From: an uncultured Clostridia bacterium
GTDB taxonomy: Bacteria; Bacillota; Clostridia; TANB77; CAG-508
Assembly: GCA_934167435.1 (NCBI GenBank)
Contig: CAKPKZ010000035.1
Location: forward strand, 1 to 12,972
Direction: 5' to 3'
DNA: 12,972 nucleotides
The notes beneath the pieces were generated by a model. The model saw only the letters and a program-made list of their open reading frames with translations, ran no database searches and was not told the DNA's origin. Shown piece by piece: positions 12,823-12,972 of this stretch (position 1 is the stretch's first letter; each line of letters opens with the position of its first letter). The position numbers and the translations under genes are program-made.

Positions 12823-12972
12823 ATGGCAAGAAAAGGAGAAGCAATTTATAAAAGGAAAGATGGAAGATATGAAGCTAGATTTATCAAAGGTTATACTAAT
12901 GAAAAAGCAGATTATATATTTGTTTATGGTAAAACTTACATGGAAGCCAAGAAAAAAAGGCAACAAACAATT
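12823..12972 (+). CDS. Tyrosine site-specific integrase, N-terminal part (runs off the right edge)
   Basis: The first 50 codons are visible. MARKGEAIYKRKDGRYEARF followed by KGYTNEKADY and VYGKTYMEAKKK matches the AP2-like arm-DNA-binding domain that opens many tyrosine recombinases of Bacillota integrative elements and some phase-variation recombinases. The core-binding and catalytic domains lie beyond the window. GGAGGTG about seven bases upstream supports the ATG. It is divergent from the secretion cluster, with about 160 bases between it and the cluster promoter. It could be the integrase of the next element or act on the cluster promoter region; the former is more common. Confidence 0.9.
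   Translation, partial: MARKGEAIYKRKDGRYEARFIKGYTNEKADYIFVYGKTYMEAKKKRQQTI

Noticed and set aside
1..12972. tRNA or rRNA genes, and UGA recoding as in mycoplasmas
   Set aside because: No G+C-rich cloverleaf or rRNA-like stretch is visible, and several genes end normally with TGA.

Overview
This is a very AT-rich window (roughly 27 % G+C by eye). It uses the standard code, since TGA serves as a stop, and strong AGGAGG-type ribosome binding sites precede most genes, some with TTG starts. This points to a low-G+C Bacillota, plausibly an uncultured gut Bacilli, Erysipelotrichia or RF39-like lineage; that placement is inference only.

Layout. (1) 1-531, minus strand: the start of a large serine recombinase and a small upstream SHOCT-like partner, the edge of an integrative element. 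(2) 532-2113: an eroded accessory zone with one small replication-initiator-like helix-turn-helix gene (945-1223). It also holds gene fragments without intact starts, several hairpins and terminators, short GTGCATCAC repeats, and a compact minus-strand promoter-plus-terminator unit (2035-2113) that looks like a small RNA or attenuator. (3) 2260-2919, plus strand: a 219-residue protein of unknown function. (4) 2947-12661, minus strand: one long operon-like cluster for a secreted fibre or surface system. (5) 12823 to the right edge, plus strand: the N-terminus of a tyrosine integrase.

The cluster is the core of the window. In transcription order it holds a SipW-type signal peptidase; a TasA/CalY-type secreted subunit; a second TasA-type protein with a membrane anchor and a long acidic linker; two more SipW-type peptidases; two further small secreted proteins with TasA-like N-termini; and a 1682-residue surface protein. 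That protein has an InlB-B-like module, about a dozen (V/I)(Y/F)GGG repeats predicted to form a beta-helix, and beta-rich C-terminal modules. Genes are separated by -4 to 71 bases, and an extended -10 promoter with a dyad at its -35 lies upstream of the first gene. By analogy with Bacillus sipW-tasA, the peptidases would mature the TasA-like subunits, which would assemble outside the cell into fibres that may carry or retain the large adhesin. Three SipW-type peptidases in one locus is the most unusual part.

The cluster is bounded on both sides by site-specific recombination genes, consistent with accessory DNA, but I found no attachment-site pair or invertible segment that proves it is mobile or phase variable.
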